Positions 59,981-64,000 of a stretch of DNA of 64,000 nucleotides are shown piece after piece. The DNA is from Arthrobotrys musiformis (lineage: Eukaryota; Ascomycota; Orbiliomycetes; Orbiliales; Orbiliaceae): NCBI GenBank assembly GCA_036971715.1, contig JAVHJL010000002.1:1830501-1894500 (forward strand), given 5' to 3'. Both the position numbers and the translations under genes were made by a program. Below the pieces are notes generated by a model. It searched no databases. It was given only the letters and a program-made list of their open reading frames with translations, and was not told where the DNA came from. The stretch's first letter is position 1; the number at the start of each line of letters is the position of its first letter.

Positions 59981-60725
59981 CCTTTTTATATCCCACTTAG
60001 CTTCCAGAAAAGCTACCCCAGCAAAACCTCCAAAGTGGCAAACTGTCGTGAAAATAGGGTTTCCTGCAGATAATAATAAAAAGTCCCGGGGAATAAGAAA
60101 GTGCGGCTGAGGGAAAGGGTCGTCCTAAAAAGAAAAAAGAGGTCGGGGATCGAGTGGTACGTCGTACGTTTCGTGTCGAAGAGGGAAAAAAAGTGATGGA
60201 TCAATGGATTTTAGTTTGGGAAGGGGAAAGACTAGGTTTTTTTTGGCCCTGCGCAACCTATCGGTTAAACAACGGGCCCGAGTGGGTTTTCTGCTTCGAG
60301 ATACAAATGTCGTTCATGCACAACAAACCTAATGCGACCTATTCGGGGTGAACGACCACAGGTACCTTCTATATGGCTATACGATGTACGATCTTATACC
60401 CGGACACGGGTCAAAGCTGCAGCTGGCGGAAGACAGAGGCTGTGTGCCAACGACACAAAATGTAATCAATGCATGCTTCTCTCGTATAAACTACCAGAGT
60501 AGATTCTATGCTACATGCAATTCTCCCCTTTCTCTCTCAAGACCCCCAAAATGCATATGACGCCAGGCCATGCTCAATGACACCGCCGCAACCCAAAGTA
60601 GAAAACGCCAAAAGAAAATAATAGTCATTATCATAACGGCAATAAGGGGGCATCGTAGCTAATCAGTTTTGGGGGTTCAGAAGACCTAGGGTATGAGCGA
60701 ATGGAGAGCCACGGAACGCATCGGC
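59981..60725. other. Intergenic SMC4-EFM5
   Basis: 745 bases holding the SMC4 3' end and the EFM5 promoter, both on the minus strand. Pyrimidine-rich runs near the EFM5 start; no gene seen. Confidence 0.5.
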
Positions 60726-63700
60726 CTAGTTACGGACCATGAAGTCCTGGTTCTCGATCGTTACACTCTTTGTCATCTGGTTCACCTTGTAGACACCCAC
60801 CAACCGTGAAGCAAGCTCAAACTAGGAACAGAGTTAGAAAACCATGCCGAAAGGATATGTGCACAGATGAGACAGAGACTTACCATATTATTACGAAGGG
60901 AGATGACTATAAATTGAGCATTCTTTGTTCTCTCCTTGATATAAGAAGCAACAATGGAAACGTTCCTGAAGTCTAAGGCGGCATCGATTTCGTCCATGAC
61001 GTAGAGGGGTGTAGGCTTGTAATGATGCAAAGCAAAGACCAATGCAAGCGAGCTCAGTGTCTATAAGTTGTCAGCATAGCCCACCACTTTGGTTGCAACA
61101 TAGTAAGGGTTGTATCCTACCTTCTCACCACCCGACAAATTGGAAATATTCTTCCAACTCTTCTTCGGCGGCATAACACTGAAAAGAATACCTTCCGAGA
61201 AAGGATCCAAACTATCTACCAACTCCAACTCCGCATTACCTCCCATTGTAATCATTTGGTACATCTCCTTCAGCCTTAGAGATATAGTGCTAAAGCCTTC
61301 CATAAACTCGTCCAACCGTCGTTTTCTTAGATCGTCGCACCGCTTCTTCACTGCATCACGCTCGGCAACAGCAGTATTCAGATCCCCGCTTCGTTCCTTA
61401 TACTCCGCTACTCGTCTCTTATACTCCTGCAACACTCCAAGTTCGACGTTGACGTTCTGAAGCTTCTCTTCTAGGATGACAATATCGGCCTTCAGTCTCT
61501 CCTTATCCATATCCGCCAGCTCGTCAGTAGAGTAAACTGGTATCTGGTTTGGAGCGTCTGGCATCTCGTCACCCTCAATCTCAGAGAGACTCTGGAGTGA
61601 GAGTTTGGTGAACTTGTCTCTCCAGTGGGCATATCTCTTTCGATTGTCGGCTAGGGCCTTTTCGTGCTGCTCGAGAGTATTTTTCATATCAATCTCCTTT
61701 CCTCGGGCCTCACTGATCTCTGCCACCTTCTCATCAAGTTGTGCCTTAAGTTCCGCTAACTTTTCTTTGCATTCCTCGGTGAACTATTGTGTTCTAAGTT
61801 AGTCCTAAACCATATCGGAGTCCCTGGTAGATACCTTGCACTCACATCTTTCTGGGCATCCGCTTCCTTCATCGCCTCCTGGGCCTTCCAAGCATGGCCA
61901 TTCATCTCCTGCGTTAAAGTACTTAGGTCGGCCTCGACACTCTCCAGCTCCTTCGTCGCATTTTGCTCCGCCTTCTCGTTCTTCTGCCTAGCCTTCTCAG
62001 CCTTAGCCCTCGAAGCGTCCGCAGCAGCCATCTCCTCGTTCAACGTATCGATCTTCTCCTTAATACCGTCCACTAAAGTCTTCTGACTTCTTAGCCTGAT
62101 ACCTCCGATCTCCATAATCTTATCTTGCAAAGCCCTGATCTCCGCCTCCGCGCCCGCAGTTTCACTATTAAGTTTGGCAATATGGGTTTCCAGGACGGCG
62201 ATTTCCTTTTCAAAGGCCCTGATTTCTCCTAGGTGTGATGATGACGGCTTACTCTCCAATTTAAGTTCCTCTAGTCGTCGCTGTGCGTCCAGGCCGAGTT
62301 GCTTCTTGGCCTCGAGTTCCATTTGTTGCTTCTTGAGTTGGGTTTCCATCTTGGGTACCTTGTCTCTATTCTCACGTAGGCTGTCCTCGATGGCCCGGAG
62401 TTGGGTTTGGAATTCGGACCATGTTTGTTCTTGAGTCTCTCGCTCGGCTTCGAGTTTAGCGACTGCAGCCTGTGTAGTCGAGGCTACGAGCTTGCTTGAC
62501 ATGCCTCCCTTTGAGACTCTGTTGCCACCACCGGACATAGTACCAGACTTGTCAATCAATTGACCGTCCAATGTGACAACTCTCCATCTCTTTGCTCCGT
62601 ATGCGATACGATTCGCTTGTGTTAAATCGTTGGCGACCAGGGTATCCTGAAGCACACTGTAGAAAGCAGGTCTGTAGGCATCGATTTTCGGCTTTACAAG
62701 GTCGAATAATCGAGGGACGTCCTCCGGCGTTCGGATAGGGCTAAGATCACGCTTCGCCAGTCGGTCCAGCAGGATGAACTTGGCTCGCCCGAGATTGTTT
62801 TTCCTCAGATGGGCAATACATTGTTCACCAACATCGACAGTATCCACAACCATATTCTCGAGGGCTGGGCATGCCGTAGTAATAGCGATATCGTATTTAG
62901 CATCTATTGTCCCGAGGTTCCCCAATCGTCCGTGGAAGCCCTCGATTCTGCCAGTTTCTTTCAATCTCATCAAGCCGTTCAAGACATTTCCTTGATTCTG
63001 TGTCGCTGACAAGGATGCCTTGGCCTCATCTGCCTTCTGTCGAGAATTCGACAACGCAGCCTTGATTTCCGGCTCTTGTTTCGAAAACTCGGCGAATTCC
63101 TCCTCAAGCCTTTTAATTTCCCTCATGACAGCTCTTCCCTGTTTCTGACCGGCTTTGAAATCGGCGTCGATCGTTTCATAGGCTTGTTGGATGGAAACGA
63201 TTTTTGCCTCGGCTTCTTCAACGGCCTTCTGGCCGGCGTTGGCGCGCTCGTGGAGGATATCTAGCTTGCTCTGAATAACCGCGATCTCATTCTGCTTGCT
63301 CACGACCTTCTCTTTCCAGGGTTGGATCGCAGCTTCTTTGACTGAGATCTGTTCTGATAGGCCCTGGGTCTTGTGAGCTAGCTCGTCTCGGATTTGCTGA
63401 AGTGCGACCTCCTCTCGCTTCATTCTATTCTCTAATTCTGCGATCTCTGCCGTATTCCTGTTGACATCGTCGGTATATCGTTTAACAAGCCCCGTTTGCT
63501 CTGATCCCGCCAGTCGGCTCGAATTCAAGGTCTTTTCCGCCTTCTTTTGCTTATTAACCAAAAACTTCTTTTGTTCTTCGAACTTGACGGTGTCTTTCTC
63601 GAACTTGGCGGCTTCCTTGACCTTTGCTGCTGTATTTTTCTCGATGTTTTCGAAGTCCTTAACTCCCCTTTTGTAATCCTTCTCGAGTTTTTTAACTTCC

Positions 63701-64000
63701 TCCTCTTTCCCTTGGTGTTGATCTTGTTCCTGCTGTAAGGTAATCTGCATTTGATTCATCGAATCCTCCGTAACCGCGATGACATTCTCACAATCGGCCA
63801 TGTAAACCTGGTACAATGCGCCCTGTTTCATTGCCAGCTCATTCTCGTTGTTGATATATGTCACAGCGGCATTCTTCGGAGCCTCCAAACTATCCTTTTC
63901 CTTCTCGACAAGCTGTACTCTCGCTTGCTTCTCCTGACACACCTCGTTGAGCTTTTCAACTTCGGCGGCGGATTCTTCGATTGGTTGCTTGTAGGTTGAG
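60726..64000 (-). CDS. SMC4: Condensin subunit SMC4 (C-terminal part, cut by window edge)
   Basis: ATPase core of condensin, which compacts mitotic chromosomes together with Smc2. Visible exons: 64000-61846 (open at the edge), 61783-61121, 61060-60884 and 60821-60726, giving 1029 residues to the stop. The part present starts in the first coiled coil (STYKQPIEESAAEVEKL), passes the hinge (KETGRIEGFHGRLGNLGTI, then ITTACPALENMVVDTVDVGEQC and LDGQLIDKSGTMSGGG), then the return coiled coil and the ATPase C-lobe: NISNLSGGEKTLSSLALVF (signature motif) and PLYVMDEIDAALDFRNV (Walker B and D-loop), ending SRLVGVYKVNQMTKSVTIEN. The VMPPKKSWKNI and hinge sequences indicate Smc4 rather than Smc2. The Walker A exon lies outside the window. 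Introns are 60-62 nt. Confidence 0.96.

Noticed and set aside
1..64000. CRISPR arrays, insertion sequences, operons
   Set aside because: Eukaryotic nuclear DNA with split genes; no spaced direct repeats or transposase found by eye.

Overview
This window is nuclear DNA from a filamentous ascomycete (Pezizomycotina). The evidence is many short spliceosomal introns (mostly 50-90 nt, with GTANGT-type donors, CTAAC/CTGAC-like branch points and TAG/CAG acceptors), a fungal gene set (DASH subunit Dam1, a fungal rhodopsin-domain receptor-like protein, a Fungal_trans_2-type regulator, Ytp1-like, Cox20, Efm5), and spacious AT-rich intergenic DNA. The class cannot be fixed from sequence alone. I assembled gene models by joining reading frames at splice sites and checking that every exon phase and family motif closes.

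Layout. (1) 0-20 kb, housekeeping block: 3' end of a VanZ-like membrane protein; CCT7 (chaperonin eta) and POL2 (DNA polymerase epsilon catalytic subunit), divergent from a shared 671-bp spacer; COX20; an unrecognised disordered, probably nuclear protein; and a 1528-residue Sec7-PH Arf exchange factor. (2) 20-39 kb, sparser accessory block: intronless secreted pectin methylesterase, seven-helix rhodopsin-domain protein, a secreted eight-cysteine protein with Kex2-like sites, a small leaderless protein of unknown family, a covalent-flavin oxidoreductase and a GH85 endo-beta-N-acetylglucosaminidase, separated by 0.7-3.3 kb spacers. (3) 38.9-47.4 kb: DAM1, OTU1, an unrecognised 456-residue protein, a Fungal_trans_2-type regulator without a visible zinc cluster, and the 5' exon of an unresolved Tyr/Pro-rich protein. 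(4) 47.4-58 kb: two large spacers (5.6 and 2.8 kb) around a Ytp1-like membrane protein. (5) 58-64 kb: EFM5, with unusually long introns and a 12-nt microexon, then the C-terminal two thirds of condensin SMC4, running off the right edge.

No CRISPR array, recognisable transposon or convincing tRNA was seen. Housekeeping genes touch replication (Pol2), chromosome segregation (Dam1, Smc4), protein folding and ubiquitin handling (CCT7, Otu1), translation-factor modification (Efm5), cytochrome oxidase assembly (Cox20) and vesicle traffic (Sec7-PH). The central block reads as environment- or host-facing secretome and sensing functions. I found no clear new multi-gene system; the best novelty candidates are the secreted protein at 29.9-31.0 kb, the small protein at 32.4-32.9 kb, the unplaced nuclear protein at 12.6-13.8 kb, and several unusual gene architectures.
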